In this document: positions 42,472 through 54,917 of the stretch, piece after piece
Layout: each line of letters opens with the position of its first letter
Numbering within the stretch: the stretch's first letter is position 1
Assembly (NCBI RefSeq): GCF_032118995.1
Contig: NC_092669.1
Span: 9,423,501 to 9,487,500, forward strand
Direction of reading: 5' to 3'
DNA from: Asterias amurensis
Lineage: Eukaryota > Echinodermata > Asteroidea > Forcipulatida > Asteriidae
DNA: 64,000 bases
Position numbers and translations under genes: made by a program
Notes under the pieces: model-generated
Told to the model about the DNA's origin: nothing
The model's input: the letters and a program-made list of their open reading frames with translations, nothing else
Database searches by the model: none

Positions 42472-45400
42472 ATGGCAGAGGTAAGTCATCACTTTAAACA
42501 TCTTCAAAGTTTGCTTGGTGTCTTCTTCTTCTTCCAAGTACATACTTCGTGAAGATGGTGCGCACTGACAAAGTTTGTGCGCAGTCAAACAAACAAAATA
42601 TCATGTGCAGAACAAATGTATAGTGCCGTCTTGAATGCATTGCTGAGTGTTCTGAAGTCAGCAGGATCCTTCTTTAAGGAGTTCCACTCTTTGCTGGTTT
42701 CTGGTTTGGGGCAACATGTTGTTGTGACTACCCTCTATACTGAACCCGTCAAAGAGGGAGTTGTACGATCTTCTTGCTTTTTCTGTGTGCTTACTGCCTC
42801 TTTCTTAATAGTTGCGATAACGTAACCCTCCCCTTCGCCGTCGGGAGCAGGGTTACGTTATAGCAACTACCTCTTTCTTTTTTGTATTATTTGTATTTCC
42901 ACTCGACTGCGTGCTTATGTTACACGTAGGTTCATGTCATATTATCAAATATTAAACCTGTCAAAGAGGGCCCTGTATGACTGCTTATTGTTACACCATA
43001 GCATATAACTTTGTAAACAATGAAGCACAAGGGACACATCTTGTGTTGTCATAAGCGGGAAAACACATTCAAACCGGGAACCTATAACAAAAGAGGACAA
43101 TAGAGTCCACGGTTGTAGGTGTATACAAGCTTGGGTGTAGCCTCCAATACTCTGCTAGGGTTGAAACATAAGGCCATTTTAAAACTGTTTTCTGTTTTGC
43201 CAAACTGCACTTTTTATTACTCTATTATATAACAAGTTCATTCCCGTTTGTCAGTCGTGTGGCAGTTCACAGCCTGAAGAGCCTGGTGGTGATTCTAATC
43301 CCCATGGTGGTTTGGTGGATGGGGGACCGAAAAGTGAGTACTGTTTTTACTTCATTTCTTTGGTTTATATAGAGGCATATAAGCCATTTTGAGGTATGGG
43401 TGGCGACACTATAACTGTGACACTATTTGGTTTGAGTAAATTGGCTGTAGACACCCAAACCAAGTGCACTCCTACAGTGTCCACCATACCTCAAAAATTG
43501 TTTGGAAATGGGGTTGGAGGTGTGAGGCTTAAAAGAGGGTATAATTGCTAACTTGTTCAACCTTCCTTATATAAGCAAGTTTTAGATACAGCGCTTTATC
43601 ATGTGTGTCGTGGTTGTGTGGTCTAGTTCTCGCTTAGTGCTGTAAGCTGCAGAATCTGGAAAAGCGGAGTGTCTGCGGTATTGGGTCCAAATCTCAATGA
43701 GGACCATTTTTATCTTTCTCTCATCCCAAATTCAATCATAATCAAAGCGCTTTATAAAGCAATCTTGGGCCTAAAAAATGTACCACGATGCTGTACAACA
43801 AGTGAAAATACAGCACTCAATAATACAAAGTAATGAGAATGAAGTATAGCCCAAGCAAAACAAGTCTGGAAAAGGTGAGTATTAAGTATTGTTTTGAACT
43901 TTGTTAGTGAATTGACATAAAGTAACAAGGAAGATTGTCCAAAGGTATCCATCAGCTGTGTTAAAGTCTTTGGCTAATGAAGAGTTCCTATAGTTTGTGG
44001 TTTTGTGAGAATCCTACTGAGCTGAAATAGAGTGTGTGTTTGTGATTTTACCACTAGACCACTGAGTGTGACACGTACAACACAACACAATACAATACAA
44101 TACAATACAATACCATACATGTACAATGGCATTTATATTGCGCCATTTCGTTTAGACCACAGCGCTACACAACAAATTAATAAACAAAGCAGTATAAAAA
44201 AAATTTAAAATAAGGAAACATATGTGTTTTAAGTGCTTTCTTGAAAATAGGCAGTGAAATTGAGGTGCGTATTGTGATGAGAAGATGGTTCCACAGTCCT
44301 GGAGCGGCTAAAGAAAATGACTTATATGCAGCGGATTGAAGAGATTTGATGAGATGTAAACATTAACATAACATCTTACACAAACATTTTTTTTTATTGC
44401 TGTCCTAAAACCTTTACTTTTGTAAACTAATTTAATATATAATTACTTTCACTTTCATTTACAAACTTTGTCGCAATATGAGAGAAGAGTTGGACGAAAT
44501 TTTCACTTTCAAATTATAATCAGGATTGTTCAACTTTTAGTTTCAACATTTTTGTATGTCCTTATTTTGTTATGGTACTCTGTGATTTTATATTTGTCCA
44601 TGTGTTTGACCCCAGGGCCCCAAGGCAAACAGTTCATTGGTAAGTGAAAAGGCTACCCTGGTTAAAAATGACAAAATCAAGAAATTATTTAGTAAAAGTT
44701 TCGCACATAACAGAATCTTTTTTATGTAGTGAGACACAAACAGGATACAGGAAACAGGAAGCAGAACATATTGTCGTTTTTAAACTAAAACTTCCTTAAG
44801 GTCATGGGACATGAGGCTTTAAAGGCACTGGACACTATTGGTAATTACTCAAAATAATTATTAGCATAAAACCTTACTTGGTATAAGCAATGGAGAGCTG
44901 TTGGTAGTATAAAACATTGTGAGAAACAGCTACCTCTGATGTAACGTAGTTTTCGAAAAAGAAGTAATTTTCCACCAATTTGATTTTGAGACCTCAGAAT
45001 CAGATGTTGAGGTCCCGAAACCAAGCATATGAAAGCACACAACTTCTTGTGACAAGGGTGTTTTTTCTTCCATTATTATTTCGCAACTTTGATGACCGAT
45101 TGAGCTCAAACTGTCACAGGTTTGTTACTTTGTGCATATTATTTTGAGACACACCAAGTGAGAAGACGGGTCTTTGACAGGATAAGGCGTCCAGAGTCTT
45201 TAAAGGGTTTTGGGTACTTTTCTTTGACACAAAACACAAACATCCACAGAGTTACAATAAACTTGCACGTTTAAAGATCATTATATTAAAAAGCTCCCCT
45301 TAAAAAATAAAACAATTTCACACCAAAATAACGTTCAGTGGGACGAAAATTGATTTAGCATGTAAACGGATTTAAGCGACTCTCCTGAAATCATTGCTCT

Positions 45401-48400
45401 GTGAATTGCACATTTTTTTCTCAAAAACATGACAAGTCTGAAACTTATAGTAAATTGTATTACACCTTCTTCATTCACAGTGAGTAGGGATTTATGTCAT
45501 GTGTCGTGGCCGAGCGAATAAGAGCACCGAATTCAAGCTCTGGTGATTCTGTTCAGCGGAGTGTGGGTTCGAATCCCGGTCGTGACACCTGTGTCCCTGA
45601 GCAAGACACGTAACTATAATTGCTTCTCTTCACCCAGGGGTAAATGGTTACCTGTGGGGGCAGACTTGGTTCTTGTGATTGATTAGCCTTTGATTGCGCT
45701 ACATTGGCGGCATAGGCAGCACAGGGAGCTGAGATGGTTTAAGGAATGATTTAAGGCCCAGTGACCAGGGGTAATAATGTTGGAAGCGTCACTGCGTGAC
45801 GGACCTAACTTAACTTAAATTTAACTTAAATGCATTTATAAAGCGCTTTAACACTGTTTCAAAGCGCTGTACAGTCAAGAAAAACATTAAAATGCAGGAT
45901 TAAAAAACATGAGAAAAAGTAGCAGTATGGTTTATATACAACTCAGCGCTATATTAGAAGCCACTATTTTTGTTAATTTATTTTTTTATGGACACAAACT
46001 TGACCTATAAAAGGTATCAAATTGAAATTTCATTTGTTTCAAACAGCTTTTCAGTAGTTGTTGTTCTTTCTTTTGTTTCCCTTTGTTCCCTCTTCTTCTT
46101 TTCATGCGCTGTGAGCACCTTATAATAGGGGGATATTGCGCAATATTAATATTCCTTATTCTTAATATTTATTAAAGGGCATCAACTCGGTGCAAAATTT
46201 TTTCAATAATTTGTATATGAGGATGATAACCCCCTTGAGACATTTTGTTGTGTGTCCTGGTCGAACGGTCTAGTTTACCGAACCCAAGCTCCGGTGTTGT
46301 CAGTTCAGGTTCAAATCCTGATTAGGACACTTGTTGCCTTGAGCAAGGCACTTTAACATAACTGCTTCGTAAAAGGTTTGGAAGGTACTGCATTCTGCTC
46401 AACCAACCAGGCTCCTAGTTGATGATACCCTATTGCCTACATCCTTACGAACTGTGAAGGGTGTAACCCTGTGTCAGCCCCTGGAGTAGGTGGCAACATG
46501 TCCCTGGTGGCAGTCGATTAGGATGACGGCCCAATCAGTGAAGTGTATAGCCCTCACATTGAAGTGGCCGTCCAGCCTTGTGATGTTACGTCATAATTTT
46601 ACATGACTCTTAAGCCAGCACGACATACACAAATAAAATAATAACTGTATCTTTAAACTTGATGTTACAGAAAACTTAATAGAACAACACTAAAATGGAC
46701 AATGGATATGTTTTGTTTTTTAGGAAGTATCTTTTATTTTTACCAAGATTGAAGAATGTTTATGGAATAAACAAATTTAAAGATTAAAAAATTAAAAATA
46801 AATAAAAAAGATTTAAGAATAAAAATGTTCATGTAACAGGAAGACATTGTCTTTTCTTTCTCAAAGGTCTTGAAGAAACTCACACAACTGAAAACCCCAC
46901 AAGCAAGCCATCCATGCAATTGACTGAGCAACAAGGCCTTGAGGCGTTCACCTTAGTTTGTGCGTCACGTGGTAAACAAGAACATGACAAGAAATCTGGT
47001 AAGGAAACTTCTACTCAGGGAATCATTTTGCTCTTTTTAATCTCCAAAGATCGCCTGTAGGCAACTTTCGGAAATATCCCTGTTGTCCGTTTGAAAGATG
47101 CCCTCATTACAGCCAGAGAATTGGTTGGTGGAAAATAAAACCTCTTCAAAATCTTGGTCTCGGATTACGCGGTCTTTTCTCTGTTTCGAATTATCATGGT
47201 TTTTCAAATATTTGTTTCGTTAATTGTATAGATCATCGTCACAAGCGAACGAAGAAAAACAAAAATTCTCAAGATGATAAAGATTTTAAGACACTGGAAA
47301 TATTGATAATTGTCAAAGACCGGTCTTCTCACTGGTGTATCTCAACATATGCATAAAATAACAAACCTGTGAAAATTTGAGCTCAATTGGTCGTCGAAGT
47401 TGAGAGATAACTATGAACGAAACAACACCCTTGTCACAGTTGTGTGCTTTCAGATGCTTGATTCGGTACTCAAAATCTAATTTTGAGGTCTCGAAATCAA
47501 ATGCGTTGTAAATTACTTCGTTCTCTCGAAAACTCCGTCACTTTAGAGGGAGCCGTTTCTCACAATGTTTTATACTATCAACCTTTCCCTATTACTCGTT
47601 ACCAAGTAAGGTTTTATGCTTGTAATTATTTTGAGTAACTACCAATACTGTCCAGTTCCTTTGAAAGGGACCACAGGATGATGCACAAAGAGTTCAAGAT
47701 AAAACTCTTGACAGCAAACAAGAGGGTCTGGGTTCAATTTCATAGAGCTGCTGAGCAAAATTTCATAGAGCTATCATAGAGCAATATATATAGCTCTTTG
47801 CCTTATCCTGATAAGCATAATTTTGTTGTGCTAAGCTACTTTTTGGCGCTTAAGCAGCTCCATGAAATTTGCCCTGGGCACTACTGGGTGCAATCGTTTA
47901 GCTTCCCTGGGTCGACCCGGTCTGCCCCGGTACGTTCGAATAGCTTTGACGGGGCTCAGCCGGGTCAGCCCCCAGTGCCCTGCTCGTGGAGTGGGGTCAC
48001 TTGGGGGTGATCTGAGGTGCATACCACTACCACGAGAGGGCGAGTGTGATCGTTCGATTAGCTCTTGTCAGGGGCTCACCCGAGTGAGCACTGCGGGGTC
48101 GACCCAGGGAAGCTAAACGAACGCACCCTATGTAACGCATATAAGTTATTGTAAAACACGCTACATGTGTAGGTCTATATCAGATAGTTATATTGCTATT
48201 ATCTATGTTTTTTATGACCATTTTGACAATGTGGTTATGTTATGGTTAACAGAAACAAGAATAGTACATACACCAGGCGAAGATGCAGTACAAGCTTCAT
48301 TACGACATGCATCTGGCAAAGCTACAGTACAGACCGCATCACATCATACAATGGGGAACAACATGCCAATGAGCATCAATATAGAGGGCTGCAGCAACGT

Positions 48401-51400
48401 GGCAGTTTTTATGGCCCCAGTGAGTGATTCTACATTCAATTTCTATCCCGTTGGTGAGTAGGCTCAACATTATCTTTCATGAAATTTGTTATAGTAACTT
48501 ACATAGTTAATAACACATTATGGCACAGTGTTTTCAAGTTAATCTGTGAAGACTGAGTCTTTGGAGTTAAAGAGTGCAAGACACTGATCTACCAACAAGG
48601 TACTCAACAAGGCGCTGAGTAAAAATAAATTCACAAAGATTGGTTATTGCAGTTATGAAATCTGAGACCCAAATGTAGCACCTTATGAAGGTTTACAAGG
48701 TGCTGTGGCGCATTTAGCAGCCACGGCCAAGAACACCGGGGCAAACCCCTTTTCGTAGGCCTGCGCTAAACGTCACACGTTTGCCGTGATGAAATCAAAT
48801 ATCTGAAAGCACACTACTTCGTGTGACAAGGGTGTTTTTTATTTTATTTATATCTCGTATATCTCGCAACTTCGTCGACAAATTGAGTTCAAATGTTCAC
48901 AGTTTTGTTAATTTATGCATATGTTGAGATACACCAAGGGGGGAAAATGGTCTTTTATAATTACCAAAGGTGTCCAGTGCGTTTAAGCAACCTGGAAGAA
49001 CTTCGAAATAAGGTCGGGAATTGTAAAAGCCTGTAACAGTTACCTGAAAAAGTATCACCTATAATAGGTCACATATTTTGTATTGGATATTTACAGTCAG
49101 GCAACGCAAGGAAGATCAACCGTCAAGTCAGGCTCCTCTGGAAGATGGAAGCACTCATGCCAGGGACATGGAAGGCCTTCAACCAGTAGGAGACACTTGT
49201 CGACACTCTGGTGTGCAGACACAAGTAGGAGACACCGGTCGACACTCTGTTGTGCCCAAAATATTTGAAGGCAGTAGTGGGAATTCGGCTAACCAATGCA
49301 ATACTAAATTAACAAAACACTATAAGCGAACGGGTAGCTATGTAAAGCTAATACCTTGGATTAATGACGATAAAATGCATATTATGGATATTTATGTGAA
49401 ATTACATCTGCAAAGGACTGAAGGTTGTGCTTTAGCCAGAAATAAAGTAGAAACTGTAGTTGATTATGAAAAAATATTCCAGATGAAAACGAGAGAGGGC
49501 GATCTTATCAATCGTGTTATATTTTGTGGTATGGCTGGTCTTGGGAAGTCCACTCTATTTGATAAGATTGCTTACGACTGGGCTGTAGGATCAAACGAGG
49601 TTTTGAAAAACTACAAACTTGTCTTTCTCTTGAAGATGTGTGCTTTGGACCAAGAGTCTGATCTCATTAAGTCTATATTTGATCAACTTCTTGGAGACAA
49701 CTCGGGTATTTCTGAAGAGGAATTGGGATTCTTTGTCTTTAATAACTCTGAAGAAGTTTTGATCCTACTGGATGGTTTTGATGAGTTGGCCACTACTTCT
49801 CTTTCAGAAGCTTCCTTTGGATCTGTCCTTAGATCCCTTCGAACAATGAACTTCGAAGGTTGTATAGCTGTAACAACTCGCCCTTCTCATCTTGAGAAGT
49901 TAATGGGGCCATCCCTTGTTCAGAGTCCGTGTACACATGTTAAAGTGCTGGGATTCACCCAGAATGATGTGAAAAACTATATCAATAAATTCTACCATGA
50001 TGATCTTGTTAGTGCAGCGTCGCTTCTTGAGACGATTAAAAGTTCGGACTCGCTATCTGATCTTGCCAAGAGTCCAATGATGCTGCTTCTAATATGCCTG
50101 ATATGGAGGGAGAAATCGAAACTTCCTGAAACATTATCACAGTTGTACACGGAGGCAATGTCTTACATTTTCAAACGAAAGGGTCCAGGGTATGAGAACA
50201 GCATGTCTACAGTGCTGGTAGCAATTGGAAAGGTTGCGCTGAAGGGCCTTCTTGCCAATGACCAAAAGCTTGCATTCAGTGAATCTGATTTCAACGAGAT
50301 GGAATTCTCTACCGCTTTGAAAGTAGGCATTTTGAGTAGTCAAAGGGTGTTGAAGAATCTCACGTCGCATCAGTGTATTCAGTTCATTCATAAGACAGTG
50401 CAGGAGTACTGTGCTGCCAAATACTGGCAGAGTCTACTAAGGGATTCCAAAGAGTTCCAGGAGATTCTTGATGTCATATGCCAAGAAGGGAAGAGCATTC
50501 ATCACTTCGAGTACCTTCTGCGCTTTTGTTGTGGAAGTAATCACAGGTGTCTTGGGAAGATTTTAGATAGTCTGAGTATCCGGTTACTAGACGGTGATGG
50601 AGCTTTACATCATCTGTTGATTCATTGCTATTTTGAGGCTCAGTTGATTGAAGGAACAACTAGTGCACCGATCAAGTCATTAGCTATCCCACAGATATGT
50701 GTGCAGAAGTTCCACACGGAATACTTTAAGGCTTTGTTGCATTTTCTGACACATATTTGCAAGTTGGAGGATAGTAAGATGCATCTGGCAAATATTCAGT
50801 CACTTCACATTTCAGGCATTTCTTTAGGAGGCTCTCTGTCAATGGAGTCACTTGCTGATGCACTGGGGAACATGAGTAACCTTGTCTTTCTACATCTGAC
50901 TGGGTGCTCATTAGCTCAAAGAGATGTAAAACTCGTGACGTATTACTTGATAGAAGACAATCAGTTGACCCATCTAGACTTATCCGGCAATGATGCTCTA
51001 GGAGGTGATGCTAGATTATGGGCAACTTGTTTGAAGAACTTTGCAAGTCTCAAAGTAATCAAACTGTGTAAATGTAATATACAAGGTGAAGACTTGGAAC
51101 ATGTTTTGATGGCTATTTCCAAGATCACAAGTTTGACTGAGTTGGATGTTTCAGGAAATCATTCTCTAGGGGGAACGGCAAATGTCTGGTCGACGTTCTT
51201 GCTGGTGACACACTTGGAGTACTTAAGACTGAGTGGCTGTAATCTAAGAGCTGAAGACTTGGAACATGTCGCTGCTGCCCTGTCCAGTATGAACAATTTA
51301 ACCTGCCTAGATCTTTCTGATAACAGTGCTCTAGGTGGCTCAGCGGAACTCTGGGCACACCATTTATGCCGCTTGTATCATCTATACAAGTTAGACTTGG

Positions 51401-52326
51401 GATTTTGCACACTGAAATACAAGGATATTGGAAGCATTGCATTGTCTGTGACTGACTTGACCAATCTGAAGGTGATTGTTTTAGCAGGTAATAGGGCATT
51501 AGGTGGGAAGGTTCATCTGTGGGTAGATCATTTGCATCACATGCAGCATGTGGAGAAGCTTGACTTCAGCAAATGTTCATTCAAAGGTAAAGATATAGAA
51601 TATCTTGCTGTGTGCTTGAGTGAAAGGCGTCATGTGACTGAGCTTGACCTTTCGAACAACAGTGCCCTGGTTGGCTCTGCAGAAGATTGGTCCCAGCACT
51701 TATGTCTCATGACACACGTCAAGAAGCTAGACCTGAGTGGCTGTTTGTTGATACATAAGGATGTGAGACACGTGGCCCTGTCTTTGTCTGGCATGAGTAA
51801 TTTGAGGAGACTTGTCCTATCTATGAATTCCAAATGGCAAGGGTCAGCAGCATCATGGTCTGGCCACCTACAACATTTGAAGCACCTCCAGGAGCTCTGC
51901 TTAAGATGTTGCTTCTTGACTTCTAAAGACATTGAGGCTGTTGCTGTATTGTTGGGTGAAATGAAGAAGGTCACTCACTTGGATCTCTCTGCTAACAATA
52001 CGTTGGGTGGATCAGCGCACTTTTGGTCCCGTCACCTCCATCTCATGAAATACCTTCAGAATCTAGATTTAAGTGACTGCTCACTGACAGGTACAGATGC
52101 TGAGCATATTGCTTCAGCTTTGAGGGACATGGCGAAGATGTCAGAGTTACATCTCTGCAGGAACACCGCTCTGGGTGGTTCAGCACTTTTGTGGGCCCAT
52201 CATTTGCCACATCTCAAACACCTGCAACAGATTACACTCAGTTGTTGTTTCATGACTTGTGCAGACAAGAGTACGGTTTCACAAGCACTGCATCTAACGA
52301 CAAACACTCTTTATGTCACATATTGA
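42472..52326 (+). CDS. NLR protein: N-terminal extension, NACHT, about 17 alternating LRRs
   Basis: Exons 42472-42480 (MAE), 43255-43333, 44616-44639, 46867-46998, 48253-48453, 49097-52326; 3675 nt, about 1224 residues. Phases join (0,1,1,1,1). The last exon is unbroken. It holds a pre-NACHT segment (residues about 220-260, HYKRTGSYVKLIPW and MDIYVKLHLQ), P-loop GMAGLGKST (293-301), Walker B LILLDGFDEL (370-379), TTRPS sensor, and winged-helix motif HKTVQEYCAAKYW (580-592). From about 730 it has ribonuclease-inhibitor-like LRRs alternating LDLSxNxALGGSA and LxLSxCxLxxxD in 57-residue pairs. NLRs are cytosolic ATP-driven sensors that oligomerise on ligand binding. No CARD, Death or TIR domain is visible; small exons 2-5 encode low-complexity sequence plus a RHIM-like segment. 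The short first exon and the 24-nt exon 3 are the least certain parts. Confidence 0.88.
43608..43760 (+). repeat. Degraded tRNA-headed SINE in NLR intron 2
   Basis: GTGGTTGTGTGGTCTAGTTC and AAGCGGAGTGTCTGCGG resemble a decayed SINE head with lost B box. The body is unclear. Confidence 0.4.
44080..44112 (+). repeat. (ACAAT)n microsatellite
   Basis: About six pentanucleotide units with edge variants, in NLR intron 2. Confidence 0.85.
44823..45199. mobile_element. T1 element in NLR intron 3
   Basis: AGGCACTGGACACTATTGG to AAGGCGTCCAGAGTCT, flanked by TTAA (44819-44822, 45200-45203). Confidence 0.85.
45498..45790 (+). repeat. SINE type C, tRNA-derived
   Basis: The head has GTGTCGTGGCCGAGCGAATA, AGAGCACCGAATTCAAGC and the B box GGGTTCGAATCCCGGTCGTG. 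The body has TGTGTCCCTGAGCAAGACAC and CCCAGGGGTAAATGGTTACC. Confidence 0.85.
46243..46580 (+). repeat. SINE type B, tRNA-derived
   Basis: Head GTGTCCTGGTCGAACGGTCT with a decayed B box GGTTCAAATCCTGATTAGG. The body has CAACCAGGCTCCTAGTTGAT and ACCCTGTGTCAGCCCCTGG then AGTAGGTGGCAAC, the body type also found at the NXPE exon 2 boundary. Confidence 0.8.
47288..47662. mobile_element. T1 element in NLR intron 4
   Basis: From GACACTGGAAATATTGATAA to CCAATACTGTCCAGTTCCTT. Edges are diverged. Confidence 0.75.
47731..47878. repeat. F2 foldback copy
   Basis: GGTTCAATTTCATAGAGCTG at the left; CAGCTCCATGAAATTTGCCC at the right, with AGCATAATTTTGTTGTGC inside. Confidence 0.75.
47885..48128. repeat. GC-rich foldback element
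   Basis: GGGTGCAATCGTTTAGCTTC and CTGGGTCGACCC pair with GGGTCGACCCAG and GAAGCTAAACGAACGCACCC; inner arms TGACGGGGCTCAGCCGGGT and ACCCGAGTGAGC. Notably GC-rich compared with the rest of the intron. It starts seven bases after the F2 copy. Confidence 0.8.
48655..48760 (-). repeat. SINE type A fragment
   Basis: GAAGGTTTACAAGGTGCTGT, GCGCATTTAGCAGCCACGG and AACACCGGGGCAAACCCC match the body of 53745-54145; the head is missing. Confidence 0.7.
48790..48981. mobile_element. T1 fragment (right half)
   Basis: From GAAAGCACACTACTTCGTG to AAGGTGTCCAGTGCGT before TTAA. Confidence 0.7.
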
Positions 52327-52409
52327 TTCTGCCTACTCTCTGCTTGGGTGTTAAAATCTCCATCCATCCAGCATACACAACGTGACATGCTCAAATAATG
52401 AGGTGTTAA

Positions 52410-52796
52410 AGGCAGTGGACACTATTGGTAATTACTCAAATTATTTATTATAATAAAACCTTACTTGGTAAAGAGTAATGGGGAGCTGTTGATAGTATAA
52501 AACATTGTGAGAAACGGCTCCCTTTGAAGTAACGTAGTTTTCGAGAAAGAACTTATTTTCCACGATTATGATTTCGAGACCTCAGAATTAGATTTTGAGG
52601 TCTCGAAATCAAGCACCTGAAAGCACACACCTTCGTGTGACAATGGTGTTTTTTCTATCATAGTAATTATCTCGCAACTTCGACAACCAATAGCAATTGA
52701 GCTCAAATTTCACAGGTTTGTTATTTTATGTATTATGTTGAGTTACACCAAGTGATACGACTGGTCTTTGACAATTACAAAAAGTGTCTAGTGTCT
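52410..52796. mobile_element. T1 element 84 bp after the NLR stop
   Basis: AGGCAGTGGACACTATTGG after TTAA (52406-52409), ending AAAAGTGTCTAGTGTCT. It contains the first AATAAA downstream of the NLR gene. Confidence 0.85.
52452..52457 (+). terminator. Candidate NLR polyadenylation signal inside a T1 element
   Basis: AATAAA lies 126 bp after the NLR stop, within the T1 copy where other copies usually read GCATAAAA. Use in vivo is unproven. Confidence 0.35.
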
Positions 52797-53744
52797 TGGA
52801 AGATCACTATACCTGATCACCCTTCTCCATCTTTAGCTTCAATTAGCGTACACTCTGAAAACTGCCATCTCAGAATAAGCCTGGAGAAGGACTCTGTATA
52901 GGGCATACTTATCTGGTTAAACATGACATCTAGCTTTTGAGCTATTGGTCCGTCTCATCTTTGATCTTGTGACAGCATTACATAAAACTATACGCTACCA
53001 TGGGCAGCAAGCCATATTGATACCTCACGACACTCATCCCTTGGACCAGTTTCACAAAGCTACCCAAGATCAATCACTGCCACAAAATACAATGTTAATA
53101 TGTACAATATGTGACTTGCTTAGCGGAACATTAACCAGTATGTTTAGCTATAAGCTATTCTCTGAAAATGATCACTGGAAGGGAAATAGCACTGACAACC
53201 TGGACCAAATTTCATAGCGCTGCATAACGGTAAGCAAATTTGCTAGGGTGCCGGCGTATTTCACAGGTTAGCAGAAAAATTGGGCGGCTACATTGCGCGT
53301 TTACCATTGATTTAAATTGTGACGTAGTTTATTTTCGTACGGTAAGCACCGGAAGGTTAGCATGCCTTTTCGTGTGCTTACGATTAGCAGCGCTATGAAA
53401 TGAAAATCGCACAGTAAGCACAAAATCGATCGCTTAGCAGCGCTATGAAATAGAGCCCTGCTACCTAAGACGGTTTCTATCATACGCCCATTAAAAGTAT
53501 ACGCCCATCAAAAGTATGTGAATGCTTGAAAGGCGCGTTTGGTCACACTTAGATAATGCAGGTCAAACCACGAGTGCTTTGATCTCAAATAAATAAGGTA
53601 TCTGCAGACTGAACCTCTATTGTGGGATACTGTGCTGGACTGCACCAGTAGATTGACCCCATTCGGTAATGTTGGATTGCGTCAAAATATTTGCATTTCT
53701 TGAAGTTCTTGATATTGTAGTTGTAAATATAATATAATATATAA
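52797..53744. other. Intergenic, no gene seen
   Basis: Open frame 52945-53217 (+) has no recognisable domain. An F2-type foldback occupies 53208-53458. Confidence 0.45.
53208..53458. repeat. F2-related foldback
   Basis: AAATTTCATAGCGCTGCATA at the left, CGCTTAGCAGCGCTATGAAA at the right, with GTAAGCA/TGCTTAC units inside. It is a variant with GCGCTATG in place of GAGCTCTATG. Confidence 0.75.
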
Positions 53745-54145
53745 TATCGAAGTCTTATATAGCGCACGTATCCACCAAACAAGGTGCTCAAGGCGCTTAG
53801 TATATACAAACTTTCAGAAAGATAGGTTATTGCAGTGATGAATTCTGAGACCCAATTATTTAGCACCTTAAAGGGGTTAACAAGGTGCTACGGCGCATTA
53901 AGCAGCCACAACCAGGAATACCGGGGCGAGCCCCTTCTCTTTTCGATAAGTGCACTGGGTTCTTTTACATGCGTTACACAACACATGGGACCAACGGCTT
54001 TACGTCCCATCCGAAAGACGAAGCAATGGTTAAGTGTCTTGCTCAAGGACACAGTGTCACGGCTGGGGATTCGAACCCACACTCTGCTGATTAGAAACAC
54101 CCGAGTTTGAATTCGGTGCTCTTAACCGCTCGGCCACGACACTTC
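53745..54145 (-). repeat. SINE type A, full-length copy
   Basis: Read on the minus strand: head GTGTCGTGGCCGAGCGGTTA, AGAGCACCGAATTCAAACTC, B box GGGTTCGAATCCCCAGCC. Then body AAGAACCCAGTGCACTTATC and tail with GTGCGCTATATAAGACTTCG. Both Pol III promoter boxes are intact. Best copy of the type in the window. Confidence 0.9.
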
Positions 54146-54525
54146 CAAACAAGCTACTGCGCAGCAGTCCGCATCAGCGTCGTTTTAATAGCTTCTCTCC
54201 CGAGTATAGTGCCGAAAGGGATCAATACGGTGCACTGCCCATCTCAAACTTCTACAGGTTTGTCAGTTTATGTAATATGGTGGATTACATGAAGTGCTTT
54301 CACTGCCAGCAACTGTTTTGATAGTAAAACCCAATTTAAATTATGTAATTTTCCTTTAAATTATGACACAAAATGTAGTATGTCCCATACAACCAGTGCT
54401 GTATCTCACCTGCCAGAAAGGCCCAGGAATATGAAAGTTAAAAAAGAAATCTTTGTAAACAAAGGTTACGTGTTTTATAAAGCAGCTCGGGTTGTATGCT
54501 CCTCAGGAAGTTGAGAAAAGATTAA

Positions 54526-54890
54526 AGGCAGTGGCCATTGTTGGTACTTACTCAAAATAAGTATTAGCACAAAACCTTACTTTTGGTAACGAGCAATGAG
54601 AAGAGGTTGATAGTATAAAACATTGTGAGAAACGTCTCGCTCTGAAGTAATTTAGTTTTCGAGAAAGAAGTAATTTTCAACGAATTTGATTTCGAGACCT
54701 CAGATTTAGAATTTGAGGTCTCGAAATCGAGCATCGGAGAGCACACAACTTCGTGTGACAGGGGTGGTTTTTTCTTGCATTATTATCTCGCAACTTCGAC
54801 GACCGATTTAGCTCAATTTTTCACAGGTTAGTTTCATGCATTGTTGAGATAAGGCTAGTTTTTGACAATTACCAACAGTGTCCAGTGTCT
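54526..54890. mobile_element. T1 element
   Basis: AGGCAGTGGCCATTGTTGG to CCAACAGTGTCCAGTGTCT, flanked by TTAA (54522-54525, 54891-54894). Confidence 0.85.
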
Positions 54891-54917
54891 TTAAGTCTAT
54901 ACGGAGTATGTTTGACT

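Noticed and set aside
42810-42872. Hairpin with ATAACGTAACCCT and AGGGTTACGTTAT in NLR intron 1
   Set aside because: A short palindrome of the kind common across the window; no evidence of a structured RNA gene.
47231-47290. Lysine-rich possible NLR exon (HRHKRTKKNKNSQDDK) after a ttgtatag acceptor
   Set aside because: No donor before the T1 element that follows, and the neighbouring exons already join in phase without it.
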